64,000 nt of DNA from Lucinisca nassula (GCA_963580285.1 OY757017.1:110393245-110457244), one strand, 5' to 3'. Positions 19,961 through 31,875 are shown, numbered from the stretch's first letter. Notes: generated by a model not told the origin, from the sequence alone. Program-made: numbers and translations.

Positions 19961-20604
19961 AGCAAACATAAGAAATTATTCTAAGCATTCCTGGAATTGT
20001 TGTTCAAATGCAGGTGCACAGTCTACTGACAGGGGACGCATAATTTCTGGCATAAAGCTACATCAAGGTCACCAATATGTGCCTCAAAGCAGCAAAGGCA
20101 CATGTAAGACTTCGCTAATGTGCAGGCTCGCCTTAGCATTTGCTGTTCGCCTAAATTACGAGAATAAATCCGTGCTATATACAGCATTCTTTCATATCTC
20201 TTAAACATTTATTTTTCTAACGAAATATTTGTTATATTTTTCTCACTTTTACTCAAAACAACCTATGTATCGGAGAACAAATGAAAAATAAATGTATACC
20301 CTTGTAAACCCCAGTTTTCTTAATATAAAGTGAATTAAGAGGGCTATTCATTTCATGGTCTTAACCAGTTGTATGTCACGATAAGTATCTTTTTTATGAA
20401 CTGACTCAAATAATGTCGAAACCATTGCCCCAAATCACTTTAAACACGAAACCAAAATTTCTATAAGTTATCTGAACTTTGATTCGAGATTACTTTGAAA
20501 ACATTAAAGTATTGTGTGTCAAACGCATGCCTCCATCTGACATCCAAGGACATGTTCTTACTGTTAACCTGTCAGTGAATTCATCTGCCAACTTGAAACG
20601 CATG
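19961..20604. other. Intron DNA with an eroded P-like segment
   Basis: 20218-20365 weakly resembles P' (ACCCTTGTAAACCCCAGTTT). The rest is not recognised. Confidence 0.4.
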
Positions 20605-21025
20605 TTTTGTTGGTTTAAAATGAGGTTTTACGTCCCCGTGAACACTATTAGGTAATTTTGGAGACGTTGCTTCAATTGTGTGGGACTTTAACCTGACACT
20701 GAGATGGAAAAAACACCTCGTGCCCTACCGCCCAAACAAACCAAAATGATTTATTTATATGTGGGCTCGAGCCTCTCTCCGGTCACATGTGAGGCCAATT
20801 TCTGCAACGCAAGGTTATGTCTTTTTTTATCTTCCGCCCACCCCTGGATAACAATCGGCTAAAATAAGTGAAATAATCTTGAAAGGCACATATTAGCGAC
20901 AGAGCTTGAGATGTCATTTCATCCAATGTCGGGTAAAAGTCCCACACATTTGGAAGCAACGTCTCCAAAATGACCTCAGTAGTGTTGACAGGGACTTTAG
21001 TTAAACATCAAATCAAACAAATTTG
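20605..21025. mobile_element. Composite: SINE-F(-), SINE-A(+), SINE-F(+)
   Basis: 20605-20764 is a minus-strand SINE-F 3' part. About 20765-20882 is a 5'-truncated SINE-A (GGCTCGAGCC to AATCTTGAAAGG). 20887-21020 is a plus-strand SINE-F 3' part. The two SINE-F pieces are inverted. Confidence 0.7.
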
Positions 21026-21125
21026 AGGACAGCAGGTCCTGCCCAACTGTCAGTAATAGCAATTTGACCCCTATGTGATGCAAGATACATGTCACCTTTA
21101 CCTCACTCAACCACCCCATACTGTA
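21025..21125. mobile_element. SINE-E fragment
   Basis: Related to 277-360 through GACAGCAGGTCCTGCCCAACT and TTTACCTCACTCAACCACCC. Confidence 0.5.
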
Positions 21126-21737
21126 TATTAATGAAGCAAATCAAACTGACAATTAACAATAATGCTGTGCGAAACTTTAGATCGAAGTATTTTTTTTCTA
21201 AAATTTTGATCAAATTTTGTTTCATCTAAAAAGTCATTTCTTTATATATATACTGGATACTAGGATTACGTGCATATGTACATTACATATACTCACGGTT
21301 TGTAGGATGAAAGTTTACACAGTAATCATGTAATTACGGTAGGGAATTTTTACCTGCACAGGGGGTGGGTCTGTCTGCACAGGGAGTCTCCAATTTACGT
21401 CCCGATCCGAAGGACGGCGCACTTTGTGACATTGATTCAAGTTACTGTAATCAATACCCCCAAAATGGAATATAGTTCTTTACAATACATCAGTATGTCC
21501 AAAGCATTTGGAAAGAATGGCAAATAGTGAAGACCCTGAACAGACTGCTCTTCTAACGCATTTAAATTTTATAATATCAAGGGAGACAACAAAAAGCTTT
21601 AAATAAGTCGATGTCACTGGGCGTTTGCAATGCGTTCAGATATATGGAAACCGAAAGTAGAAACTTTCACCATAATAAATCCGTATTTGTAACCGTTTGT
21701 TCATTCAAAAAGAGGTAGATCAATTAATAAGGTTCTG
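21126..21737. other. Intron DNA, nothing certain
   Basis: A short stretch near 21510-21560 resembles repeat H. Otherwise unassigned. Confidence 0.4.
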
Positions 21738-22049
21738 TATGGTGGCATATTTCTGCCACGAGGTAGCCAGATAGCTATCGCGATAATATAAAAAAGTATC
21801 GCGGTAATTTTTAGTTTCCTGCCAGATAACTGAACAATTTAGCGCGAAAATTTAACATTATCATCTCGCTTTTTGAGGTAACAGTGCCCAGAGCTGCCAC
21901 GATGTAGCTAGATAACTACCGCGATATTTTTTTTTCAAAATATCGCGAAACTGAAAAGATTGGCTAGATAATTTGGATTTTCCAGGAAATATTATCGCGA
22001 TATTTTAAACTATTTTCCTGTTTTCTGACATTGATTCAATGTCAATTTT

Positions 22050-22200
22050 CCTGAGCAAGAGACTTTATCCACATTGCTTAGTACTGGTTTCTTCCCAGGA
22101 AAAGAGGGCCACATGGAAGATTAGTACTAGTTTACTAAATGTGTTACCCTCTATAAATAAGGTCGATTATTATTATTATTATTATTATTGTTATTTCCGC
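22050..22200 (+). mobile_element. SINE-C, 5'-truncated, inside T1
   Basis: Body GAGCAAGAGACTTTATCCAC to CTCTATAAATAAGGTCGATT and an (ATT)n tail near 22169-22192. Confidence 0.78.
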
Positions 22201-22207
22201 CATTTTT

Positions 22208-24783
22208 AGCTCACCTGAGCCGAAGGCTCATGTGAGGTATTAGTATACCACGAGCCGGCGTCCGTCGTCGTCCGTCGTCGTCGTCCGTCGTCGTCGTCCG
22301 TCGTCCACACTTTCAAAGAAGTATATCTCCAGAACCAGTGGGCCAATCTTGATCAAATTTCATGTGAAGCATCATCAGGTAGGGGGAAAGGCTGCATACT
22401 GTTTTCGGGCAGATCGGATTGGAACTCTGGTTGCCATGGCAACAAATAGCTCCCATAGACTTAACATAGGAAAAAGTTTGTCATCACTCTAGATCCGTCA
22501 ATTTTTTTCTGATCGACTTCATTCTTGCAGATAACGAGGACAGGCATGAAATCTCGATCAAGTTCGATTTTGGGCTGAATCGGATTATTCACTCAGGAGT
22601 TACGTGCCCTTGAGCGTTAGGAAAAAGCTTGTCATCACTCTAGCTCCGTCAATTTTTTTCTGATCGACTTCATTCTTGCAGATAACGAGGACAGGCGTGA
22701 AATCTCGATCAAGTTCGATTTTGGGCGGAATCGGATTATTCACTCAGGAGTTACGTGCCCTTGAGCGTTGTAAAAATTGCCTATTGACTTAACATGGGGA
22801 GAAGGTTGTCATCACCGTAGCTGCTTTAATTATTTTCAGATTGGCTTTATTCTTGCAGATAACCAGCACAGCCATGAAATCTCGGTCAAGTTCAATAACT
22901 GGCAGAATCGGATCATTCACTTAGGAGTTACCTGCCCGTGTGTGTTTTTGCATTAGGGTTCATGGGAATTTCAAAAATGTATATCTTAAAGACTACTTGG
23001 CCAACTTTGATCAAATTTCATGTGTCGCATTATTGGGCAGGTGGAAAGGCTTCATTAGGTTTTCAGGCAGATCTGAGTGGAACTCTGGTTGCCATGGCAA
23101 CATCTAGCTCCCATAGACTTCACATAGGAAAAAGCTTGTCATCACTCTAGCTCCGTCAATTTTTTTCTGATCGACTTCATTCTTGCAGATAACCAGTACA
23201 GGCATAAAATCTCGGTCAAGTTCGATTTTGGGCCGAATCAGATAATTCACTCAAGAGTTACGTCCCCTTGAGCGCCCGAAAAATTGCCTATCGACTTAAC
23301 ATGGGGAAAATGTTGTCATCACTGTAGCTAGTAACGAGGACAGGCATAAAATCTAGGTTAAGTTCGATTTTGGGCAGAATCGGAATATTGACCTCGGAGT
23401 TACGTGACCTTGAGCGACAAAAAATTTGCCCATAGACTTAACATAGGGAAAATGTTGTGACTACGATAGCGACTTGAATTTTTTTCAGATCAGCTTCAAA
23501 CTTGCAGGTAACGAGGACAGACATAAAATCACGGTTAAGTTCGATTTTGGGCCGAATCGGAATATTTGCCTTGGAGTTACCTGCCCTTGAGCATGAAAAA
23601 ATACGTTGTTACCACGATAGCAACTTTATTTTTATTCAGATCAGCTTCAAACTTGCAGGTAACGAGGACAGGCATAAAATCCCTTTTAAGTTCGATTTTG
23701 GGCCGAATCGGAATATTTACCTCGGAGTTACGTGACCTTGAGCGACAAAAAATTTGCCCATAGACTTAACATAGTGAAAATGTTGTGACTACGATAGCGA
23801 CTTGAATTTTTTTCAGATCAGCTTCAAACTTGCAGGTAACGAGGACAGACATAAAATCTCGGTTAAGTTAGATTTTGGGTCGAATCGGATTATTTGCCTT
23901 GGAGTTACCTGCCCTTGAGCATAAAAAATACGTTGTGACCACGATAGCAACTTTATTTTTATTCAGATCAGCTTCAAACTTGCAGGTAACGTGGACAGGC
24001 ATAAAATCTCAGTTAAGTTCGAATCGGAATATTGACCTCGGAGTTACATGACCTTGAGCGACAAAAAATTTGCCCATAGACTTTACATAGGGAAAATGTT
24101 GTGACTACGATAGCGACTTGAATTTTTTTCAGATCAGCTTCAAACTTGCAGGTAACGAGGACAGACATAAAATCTCGGTTAAGTTTGATTTTGGGCTGAA
24201 TCGGATTAGTTGCCTTGGAGTTACCTGTCCTTGAGCATAAAAAAATACGTTGTGACCACGATAGCAACTTTATTTTTATTCATATCAGCTTCAAACTTGC
24301 AGGTAACGAGGACAGGCATAAAATCTCGGTTAAGTTCAATTTTGGGCCGAATCGGAATATTGACCTCGGAGTTACGTGACCTTGAGCGACAAAAAATTTG
24401 CCCATAGACTTAATTAGGGAAAATGTTGCGACTACGATAGCGACTTGAATTTTTTTTCAGATCAGCTTCAAACTTGCAGGTAACGAGGACAGACATAAAA
24501 TCTCGGTTAAGTTCGATTTTGGGCCGAATCGGAATATTTGCCTTGGAGTTACCTGCCCTTGAGCATAAAAAATACGTTGTGACCACGATAGCAACTTTAT
24601 TTTTATTCATATCAGCTTCAAACTTGCAGGTAACGAGGACAGGCATAAAATCTCGGTTAAGTTCGATTTTGGGCCGAATCGGAATATTGACCTCGGAGTT
24701 ACGTGACCTTGAGAGACAAAAAAATTTGCCCATAGACTTAACGTAGGGAAAATGTTGTGACAGAAATAGTGACTTGAATTTTT
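22208..24783 (+). mobile_element. Helitron-like element (agctcacc family) with ~160 bp array
   Basis: It starts with hairpin AGCTCACCTGAGCC-GAA-GGCTCATGTGAG, then a (CGTCGTC)n tract at about 22259-22310. About fourteen units of ~160 bp follow (CAAACTTGCAGGTAACGAGG and TTCGATTTTGGGCCGAATCG recur), alternating in two subtypes so that a ~325 bp higher-order period shows. There is no coding frame of its own. Confidence 0.68.
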
Positions 24784-25394
24784 AGCTCACCTGAGCCAAA
24801 GGCTCCAGTGAGCCGATAGTATACCAAGGCTCCGGAGTCAGTCGTCTGTCGTCCGTCCATCCGTCGTCCACCCTTTCAATGAAGCATATCTCAGAAGGCA
24901 GTCGACCAATCTTGTTTAAATTTTATGTGTAGCACCATTGGGCAAGGGGAAAGGCTGCATTAGGTTTTGGAGCTAGTCTGGTTCATTTGTTCCGTCATTC
25001 TTCTTTCTCTCCATATAGAGATAATAGACCAATGTTAAATTTTTAATCAAAGAATTCTCAGGAACTATAAAAGCTAGAAGCATCAAATTTGGTATTCAAT
25101 AGAATAATGATGACTTATTTTGTGTAAGAGACATTGGGCTTTCTCAGCTTATTTGTTCATCTGTTTTTCATTCTTCTTTCTCTCCATTTTGACCAATGTT
25201 AAATTTTCGTCAAAGATTTCTCAGGAACTATAGAAGCTAGAAGTCTCAAACTTGGAATGCAATGCAATAATCATGACTTATATCCTGTAAGGGTCAATGG
25301 GCTGGATTCTATTAGCAGATTTAGTAGTCAAGTCTGTGAATTGTTAAAACTTAAGTTCCTCAGGTGAGCGGTTTAGGCTCATTGAGCCTCTTGT
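24784..25394 (+). mobile_element. Helitron-like element, short copy
   Basis: It restarts with AGCTCACCTGAGCCAAAGGC, has a CCGTCCATCCGTCGTCC tract and two ~190 bp units (AAATTTTNNTCAAAG.TTCTCAGGAACTATA). It ends with the hairpin AGGCTCATTGAGCCT and CTTGT. GCTCACCTG near its start is inverted as CAGGTGAGC near its end. Confidence 0.72.
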
Positions 25395-26036
25395 AATAGC
25401 TTGTTATCTATAACTAGAAATCTAAACTTTGGAATATATTTGTTGATACTTTACACATGTATGCGTTACACCACACCAGAAAGAGATCGGATCCAGATTA
25501 GCAAAAGATGGGATGGTCTGTCTTGTGGTCTCTACACTTCCCGAAAGGGGGTGGCTTGGGGTGAAACGACTAGGGTTTGGGGACTAAACGATTAGGGTGA
25601 GAAATAGAGGCAAAACGAATAGAAAGGAGTGACATAGTCCAGAGGTAAACGTCCTGGCTCGAATCTTTTTACCATATAGGTTACGGAGCGGTACCGCTGT
25701 TTAGTCAATCACTTTTTGGCGGATGATTTATTTATAGATATTAGAATTTAAATGGCGAACATATCGTGATAACAATTCACACTATCGCGATAATATTTTC
25801 AGGAAACTTTTGACATTATCACGAAAGTTATCTGGCTACCTCGTGGCAGTTTTGGGGGCACTATCACGAAAAAAAAGAGATAATAATGTTAAATTTATCG
25901 CGATAAAATTGTCTTTTATCTGGCAGAAAACTAAAAAAAATATCGAGATACTTTCCTAAATTATCGTGATAGCTATCTAGCTATCTCGTGGCAGAAATAT
26001 GCCACCATAGTTATGATCTGTCTCTATTATACACAC

Positions 26037-26353
26037 CGGCCCCGATAGCTCAGTTGGTAGAGTGTCCGCTCCGGGGAACGGGAGGTCTCGGGTTCGATCC
26101 CGGGCCGCGACATACCAAAGTCGTTAAAATGGTACTAGCTGCTCCTCGCTTGGCACTCAGATTTACGGGGTAGACCTAGGACTGGTCGATCCAGTGTTAG
26201 GATAATGTTACTGGGTGTGGTATCATGTAATGCGTCTGGGACATGATACTTCAGTGAGGCAGCACTATAAACGTGAGCATTGAGCTCCCTGTCGCAACCA
26301 AACACCGTCGTGATATGACTGAAAAATTGTTGAAAGCGACGTTAAATCCGAAT

Positions 26354-26432
<79 letters not shown>
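26037..26432 (+). mobile_element. SINE-S with tRNA-like head and (CA)n tail
   Basis: The head GATAGCTCAGTTGGTAGAGT and B-box GGTTCGATCCC are well kept. A long body ends GAAAGCGACGTTAAATCCG, followed by (AC)n at about 26357-26432. It fits a mollusc-type tRNA SINE more than a functional tRNA. A second, minus-strand copy is at 39037-39183. Confidence 0.8.
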
Positions 26433-26436
<4 letters not shown>

Positions 26437-26555
26437 ATTACACACATGAAAAATGAAACATTTCGTAGTTTAAAATGGAGAAAATGAACACTCGGGTAAA
26501 CAATCGTAGCTGTTGAATGGAAATCATTAAAATGAAATTATCGACAAATGAAATA

Positions 26556-27449
26556 TATGGTGGCATATTTCTGCCACGAGGTAGCTAGCTAGCTATCGCG
26601 ATAATATAAAAAACATCGCGATAATGTTTGAGGTTCCTGCAAGATAACTGAAAATTTTATCGCGAAACTTTAACATATTATCTCTCTTTTTGAGGTAACA
26701 TTGCCCAGAGCTGCCATGACTATAGCGATATTCAAAAAAATGTCGCGAAACTGAAAAGATTATCTAGATAATTTGGATTTTCCAGGAAATATTATCGCCA
26801 TAATTTAAACGATTTTCTTGATATTTCCGCCATTTTAATAGCCTGTTATCTATAAATAGAAATCTTAATCTTGGAATATATTTGTTGATACTGTACACTT
26901 GTATGCGTTTAAACCACACCAGAGAACGATCGGATCCAGCTCCAGATTAACAAAAGATTGGGCGGTCTGTCTTGCGGTCTATACACTTCCAGAAAGGGGC
27001 TGGTTTGGGGCGAAACGACTAGGATTTGGGGACTGAACAATTAGGGTGAGAAAAAGAGGCGAAACGAATAAAAGAGAGTGACATCGGCCAGTGGTAAACG
27101 TCTTGGCTCGAAACTTGTTACCATATAGGTCACGTAGCGGTAACGCTTTTTAGTCATTCACATTTTTGGCGGATGATGTATTTATAGATATCAGAATTTA
27201 AATAGCGAACATATAGTGAGAACAATTCACATTATCGCGATAATATTTTCAGGAAACTTGAGACTTTTCGCGATAAGTTTTGACATTATTACTACCTCGT
27301 GGCAGTTCTGGGCACTATCACGAAAAAAGCGAGATAATAATGTTAACTTTATCGCGATAATATTTTCTGTTATCGTGCTGAAAACTAAAAAATATCGCGA
27401 TACTTTTCTAAATTATCGTTATAGCTGCCTAGCTATCTCGTGGCAGAAA
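26556..27449. mobile_element. Foldback element T2, empty at the Helitron-like site
   Basis: Same inverted ends and internal part as T1, about 890 bp, with no inner insertion; TTCCGCCATTTTAATAGCC is continuous near 26824-26842. The last ~13 bp of the right end are missing. It ends about 110 bp before exon 5. Confidence 0.82.
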
Positions 27450-27561
27450 TCGTCATCTCCTCGAACATGTGGTTTGATTGACCAGTGGAATAACAAAAAT
27501 GTAGGAAAATACCAAAAACATAATGGCAAAACCGAGAAAAAACTTGATTCTGTTTTCGCAG

Positions 27562-27703
27562 GTTTATCGCTGGACTGGACAGACAAGACCATTTATTGGA
27601 CGACAGGATCATCACAAGGCCGTATTTTCATCAGTGATCATGGGTTGCCGTTGAAAACAAGCCTGAACCACCCTCGTGGCCTTAAAATACTACCTTTAGA
27701 ATC
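27562..27703 (+). CDS. LRP-like receptor, exon 5: propeller 2, blade 3
   Basis: Residues 264-309. The exon carries the best YWTD motif of the gene, in the segment SLDWTDKTIYWTTGSSQGRI, followed by LNHPRGLKILP, which matches the HPRGL motif typical of LRP blades. The acceptor CAG ends at 27561 and the donor GTAAGT starts at 27704. It enters in phase 1 and leaves in phase 2. The upstream intron is 11.5 kb and ends with foldback element T2, whose edge lies about 110 bp before this exon. Confidence 0.9.
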
Positions 27704-28141
27704 GTAAGTGTTTATTATTCGCTATCAAACAACTTGATTTAAGGCGCGCCAGGTGAAAGGGCGGCTTCGCGCAGTCTGGTCAGAGTCTTCGCTGTGTGCT
27801 TTATGGATGTCTCTTATTTCTTCAGGAAGACTGAGAACTGTATAATAACTGACAAATGAAGCCTAATCACACGCACGTGTTCGAAGGCCCCTTTTCGCTT
27901 GTCACAGCTCTTTCAGGGTATATTGACTTATGCGCATGATTATAATATCTTTTTTGCACAAAACTATGAGAAGCCCCATTTAGTTTTAGGAACATAACTA
28001 TATTCTTATTTTTCAAACAACATAGACTCTGATCAAACGACACAATCTGTGGAGTCTGATCTGGAGGTACACCTTTTGCCAATGTCCCTTGTACACCACG
28101 CTTGGCATATATGACTTAAAATTAATAAATAGAACTCTGTG
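27704..28141. other. Intron DNA after exon 5, nothing recognised
   Basis: It contains words seen in M-type hairpins (GACTCTGATCAAACGACACA and TGTGGAGTCTGATCTGGAG), which can pair locally. No element boundary found. Confidence 0.4.
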
Positions 28142-28373
28142 TTTTTTGTTTGTTTTGGAGTTTAAAGGCCCGATCAACACTATTTAGATAATCTTGAGCC
28201 GGCCAATATACCTATTCACACTTTTCCTGGGCAGGCTTATATGTAAGCGGTTACCAGTACAGTGCTTATTCTTTCGCCGAAAACTGGCAACTGCCCTTTT
28301 TTAATCAGCGGAATGGAGAGAATGATTGTGAAAACGCTATCATGAGAAATCTCCACGAAAGAATGTTGCCGGC
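28142..28373 (-). mobile_element. SINE-B, minus strand, head missing
   Basis: From GTTTGTTTTGGAGTTTAAAG to CACGAAAGAATGTTGCCGG. The tRNA-like head is absent. Confidence 0.75.
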
Positions 28374-28534
28374 ACAGCAGATATACTCAGAGTAAACTAT
28401 GCGTTGTAAATGAGGAAAAAAGACAGAAATCATCTATCACAGCACGCCAATGGTACCAATGGTAGGGCAACACTGCAAAGAGTTTGGCGTAGCCGGTGAT
28501 TTGGCCTACGTCAAACAGGGCTTGGAGAAAAAGA

Positions 28535-28806
28535 TTGGGCTGTATGATGCTGAAACCGGTCATACATGAGTACTGGTAACCCGCTTAGAAGGTCTAAAAG
28601 CCTGCCCAGGCAAAGTGCTGCGAGTCGGACTCGGACCCGGACCGTCCATGCATGTAAACACTATTGGTTTCATTTGGCGGCAGGGATTGAGGTGTCATTT
28701 CATCTCAGTGTCGGGTAAAAGTCCCCCAAAATAGGAAGCAATTCTCTAAAATGATTTAAATAGTATTGACGGGGAGGTTAAACCTCAAATCAAACTAAAA
28801 AAAAAG
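28535..28806 (+). mobile_element. SINE-F copy with A-rich tail
   Basis: Full family sequence from TTGGGCTGTATGATGC to TTAAACCTCAAATCAAACTA and poly-A. Confidence 0.78.
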
Positions 28807-28860
28807 TCACACTCTCCCTTTCACTCCCGTGTGATGATATAGTTGTTGCTGTTATCGTAC

Positions 28861-29133
28861 TGGTTGTTTTGGTTTGACGTCCCAGACAACACTGTTAAGG
28901 TCATGGTTAGCTGGTCAGTTTTCTTCTCCACATCATTTTGGACAGTGATACGTATCATAACTAAAGCGGTTAGCCGGTACAGTGCACATTCTTTCGCCAG
29001 AAACTAACAGCAGTTACTATCCTTCTTGAATCAGCGGACACTCGAAAAAATTTCATGATCACTCTCCACCGTCGAACGTCATAGACCTCTTGATCACCAG
29101 TCGGATGCCCAGTCCGACTTAGGTACTGGATAC
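28861..29133 (-). mobile_element. SINE-B, minus strand
   Basis: It includes CATTCTTTCGCCAGAAACT and a tRNA-like head remnant with CTCTTGATCACCAGTCGGAT. Confidence 0.72.
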
Positions 29134-29194
29134 TGGACAGAATGTTGTACTTTCTGGTTTTTTATCTGTAATATTACGAAAAAAATCCTAAAAA

Positions 29195-29420
29195 ATCGAA
29201 GACTTTGAGGACTTGTTGCAATTCTCCAAATATTTTAACATGATTGCTTCATAATCCGGCAAGGAGTCCAAAGAGGCGCAGACGTATTGGAAAACAGTGT
29301 AGACCCTTATCAGACTGCTCCACAGGAGCCTCCGCATATGAGTCTGCACTGTTTGCTTAAGCTTATCTGTATTAATACGTGGATCACTACGGCCGATCAA
29401 TTTAATTATGGTATTCAGTC
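29195..29420. repeat. Repeat H, copy 2
   Basis: Aligned with 19570-19785 through GAGGACTTGTTGCAATTCTC, GACTGCTCC and GAGTCTGCACTGTTTGCTTA. Confidence 0.6.
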
Positions 29421-29536
29421 CACGATTTTGAGCAAGATGTACACCCTTGCAAACCCTTGGTTGCCTAAGTGGACTTTACATGGATATTCATTCGACTTAC
29501 TTGTTATCGGGCTGTGAAATAATGTCTTAATTCCAG

Positions 29537-29677
29537 GAAAATGGTGTGGATCTCAGGGACATCGTATAACAACACGATAGAAATATCCAATCTGGATGGT
29601 ACCGATACAAAGACTGTGGTCTCTGGTACACAGACTACTAATCCTCAGTCACTTGAATTTGATTCCCATACAAACAG
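29537..29677 (+). CDS. LRP-like receptor, exon 6: propeller 2, blade 4
   Basis: Residues 311-356. KMVWISGTSYNNTIEISNLDG is split over two strands of a blade, and NPQSLEFDSHTNR leads into the next. The NLDGTDTKTVV turn is typical of LRP1/LRP2-type blades. The acceptor AG is at 29535-29536 and the donor GTACAG starts at 29678. A second GT six bases on (GTACTC) is possible, but the first gives the phase that fits exon 7. Both ends are phase 2. It corresponds to the first half of exon 1. Confidence 0.88.
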
Positions 29678-30681
29678 GTACAGGTACTCAGAATAACAGA
29701 CAAGCAAGGCGATGTGTGTGTGGGGGGGGGGGGGAGGAGCATGTGTGCGTGTTCTGCGGGTGTGCATGCATGCGTTTTGTAGCATATTGACTATTCAGTC
29801 TGGATAAGACTTCTTTTATGCTCAACCTTATTGAGAATGAAATGTGACCTGCTCATAAATTTAGAATTCCAAGAACTTTTTGCATTATGATATTTATGAG
29901 CAGATCAAATTTTATTTTCAATAGATATGGTTATTAAAGATGCTTTCTCTGCTGTTAAGTAATTGACAAAACAGGTCTTGACATCTAATGCAAATTGTCT
30001 CCTATATTGTCTCCATAGGAGACAAGTTGCATGTGGTGTCAATTTTGTTTCCGAGGATCTAAGTCTCATTGGGTGACAGGGCTTGAGATGTCATTTCATC
30101 TCAATGTCGGGTAAAACACCCCAAAACATGGAAGCAACGTCTCCAAAATGACCTTCACAGTGTTGACGGGGATGTTTAACCTCAAATCAAACAAACAAAA
30201 ACTGTTTTCTGTGAAAATTAAAAATATATATATATTTAAAAAGTCGTCTGCTGAGAGATAGCACAGCATGCAGAGCATTAAAGAAATGAAATCTCCTTGG
30301 ATGCCTTTAAAATTAGCAATTTAAGCCCTGTAAATAATTCTTAGAAATACGTTGAGAAACTCTAAGATGCACACTTATACTTAAGACTGCCGCGCACGCG
30401 CGCACGAGAGAGATATCTTGCCATCCGCCGACTTTCACTCACTTGATTCGTTCAAGATATAAGACTAAATGCATAACAACAATCAGTCATAGAAATATTT
30501 AGAAGCGTATCCAAATAGATTATGTTTAACCAGACATATATTGCAGCCAAAAATAGTAGTAAGGTTTCTTTATTCGACCGACGGCCAAAAAATCACATAA
30601 TGTCAAACCCCTCCCGACATGTTCAATATGTTCTTTGACAGGGTGCATAAGCTTCATAAGCTATTTATGCATGTCTTTCAG
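29678..30681. other. Intron 6-7: poly-G patch, SINE-F piece
   Basis: A G-run near 29720-29735, a CTGCTCATAAAT palindrome (29850 and about 29893), and a 5'-truncated plus-strand SINE-F at about 30068-30200. The rest is not recognised. Confidence 0.6.
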
Positions 30682-30790
30682 GTTATACTGGGTAGACAGT
30701 GGTTACATTAAACGAGTCTATATCAATGGGACAGGATTGGTTATTCTCCCAGTCCAATCGGTTTCTCCGAATTTGTTTCTTCTATACCAG
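30682..30790 (+). CDS. LRP-like receptor, exon 7: propeller 2, blade 5
   Basis: Residues 358-393. LYWVDSGYIKRVYINGTG is a near-consensus YWTD blade, close in form to LDLR blade 5. PNLFLLYQ ends the exon. The acceptor CAG ends at 30681 and the donor GTACCA starts at 30791. It enters in phase 2 and leaves in phase 0. It matches the second half of exon 1, where RIYFAD replaces LYWVDS and the separating intron is absent. Confidence 0.88.
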
Positions 30791-31017
30791 GTACCATTAA
30801 CGAGGTTATAAATACATGTAGAGGATCAAATGCAGTCATTTCATAAAGAAATTCCTTTCCTTGCAAACGAGATAAGGAAATCCGTGGATTTAGCCTGGGA
30901 AAGAAATTCTGTTCATACCCTGGTGTTCTTACCAAGACAAACTACAGTATAGTGCGCGAATAATAAAACTTTTAATAAAGTAAGATAAAAAATTAAGGTT
31001 GTGTTGAGCAAGGAAAC

Positions 31018-31168
31018 GAATCTAATATGGGGTTCTGTTGTGGATCGGCGTTTCCAACCCTCGGGATGACCGTGCTGAGTGGAACCTCGGCATGGCTTCG
31101 GTTCTGCTCAACATGGTCGTCCTTCGGGTTGGAAATGCCAATCTGCAATAGAACCCCATATCAGATTC
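31018..31168. repeat. Imperfect 150 bp hairpin in intron 7-8
   Basis: The arms GAATCTAATATGGGGTTCTG and CAATAGAACCCCATATCAGATTC are inverted. Inner parts (GTTTCCAACCCTCGGGATGACC and GGTCGTCCTTCGGGTTGGAA) also pair. Confidence 0.8.
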
Positions 31169-31284
31169 ATATATTATCATATCACGTCGCGTTAATTTCG
31201 GTAATCCACTAGAGGATTTACTATCAAAGTAAGATACGCTCGATAACATTACATGCACGACGTCCTAACGCTTTTATTGATTTC

Positions 31285-31427
31285 ATCGAGGCGGTTCTAA
31301 CGAGTACCCACAATCTATATTTTAGAGTAGAAATAAGAAAAATAAGGCTTACCCCTGTAAACCCCAGATTTACTATATAAAGGTTGATTTCCAGGGGGTC
31401 AAAATTATATAGGCGTGTTTTCCTGAT
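31285..31427. mobile_element. P MITE, right half
   Basis: Starts inside the central hairpin (CATCGAGGCGGTTCTAACGA) and ends ATAGGCGTGTTTTCCTGATG. Confidence 0.72.
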
Positions 31428-31549
31428 GCCCAAATGAAAGAGTAGCTTTTGCAAATGAAAAAGCTACTCACAGATTTGCAACAATAATATTAGAGTGTTA
31501 GATATTGTACAAGAACAGTAACAGTTTGACCACTAAGCTCTTTAAGCTA

Positions 31550-31875
31550 ACAAATATGTTCTAGATAGGGTTATCCTTTGAAAGCAAGGAATACCACGCA
31601 ACTGGAAAATATGGAGTGTACATTTTTTCTGGGGCAGACTAGCTAGTTTCGGCCAATTAGGCCTCATCAGTGACCTTCAAATATTTTAAAATTCCACAAT
31701 GGAATCAATGATTCCAAAGGACAAGATAATATAAACTACACTATGATGAAGGGCAGGGAGACTTTTGACGACCGCCACAAATTCCAAGACACCAGCTATA
31801 GTGACGTCAAATATTTTCTAGAAAGGGCTATCCTTAGGAAGCAAGGAATACGCCACACAACTGGAAAACATTTTG
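31550..31875 (+). repeat. R250 satellite unit beside exon 8
   Basis: One full unit and part of the next (AGCAAGGAATACCACGCAAC, CAGACTAGCTAGTTTCGGCC, GACCTTCAAATATTTTAAAA). It stops about 13 bp before the exon 8 acceptor. Other units: 40595-41362, 41612-41890, 46795-47073. Confidence 0.75.

Larger units (their letters stand above)
21738..26009. mobile_element. Foldback element T1, filled by other insertions
   Basis: Long inverted ends: left TATGGTGGCATATTTCTGCC, right the reverse complement, ending at 26009. Both ends are rich in TATCGCGATA. An internal single-copy part at 25395-25740 matches T2. SINE-C (22050-22200) and Helitron-like DNA (22208-25394) have inserted. No transposase is visible. 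Confidence 0.8.

Noticed and set aside
22259..22310. CGTCGTC tract as a CpG island or promoter
   Set aside because: It is the microsatellite segment that recurs in every agctcacc-type element, far from any gene start.
26251..26447. Open frames rich in Cys-Val
   Set aside because: They are translations of the (CA)n tail of SINE-S.
27216..27561. Extension of exon 5 upstream in the same open frame
   Set aside because: The upstream part is the T2 foldback element and intron; a good acceptor (CAG at 27559-27561) gives the phase that fits exon 4.
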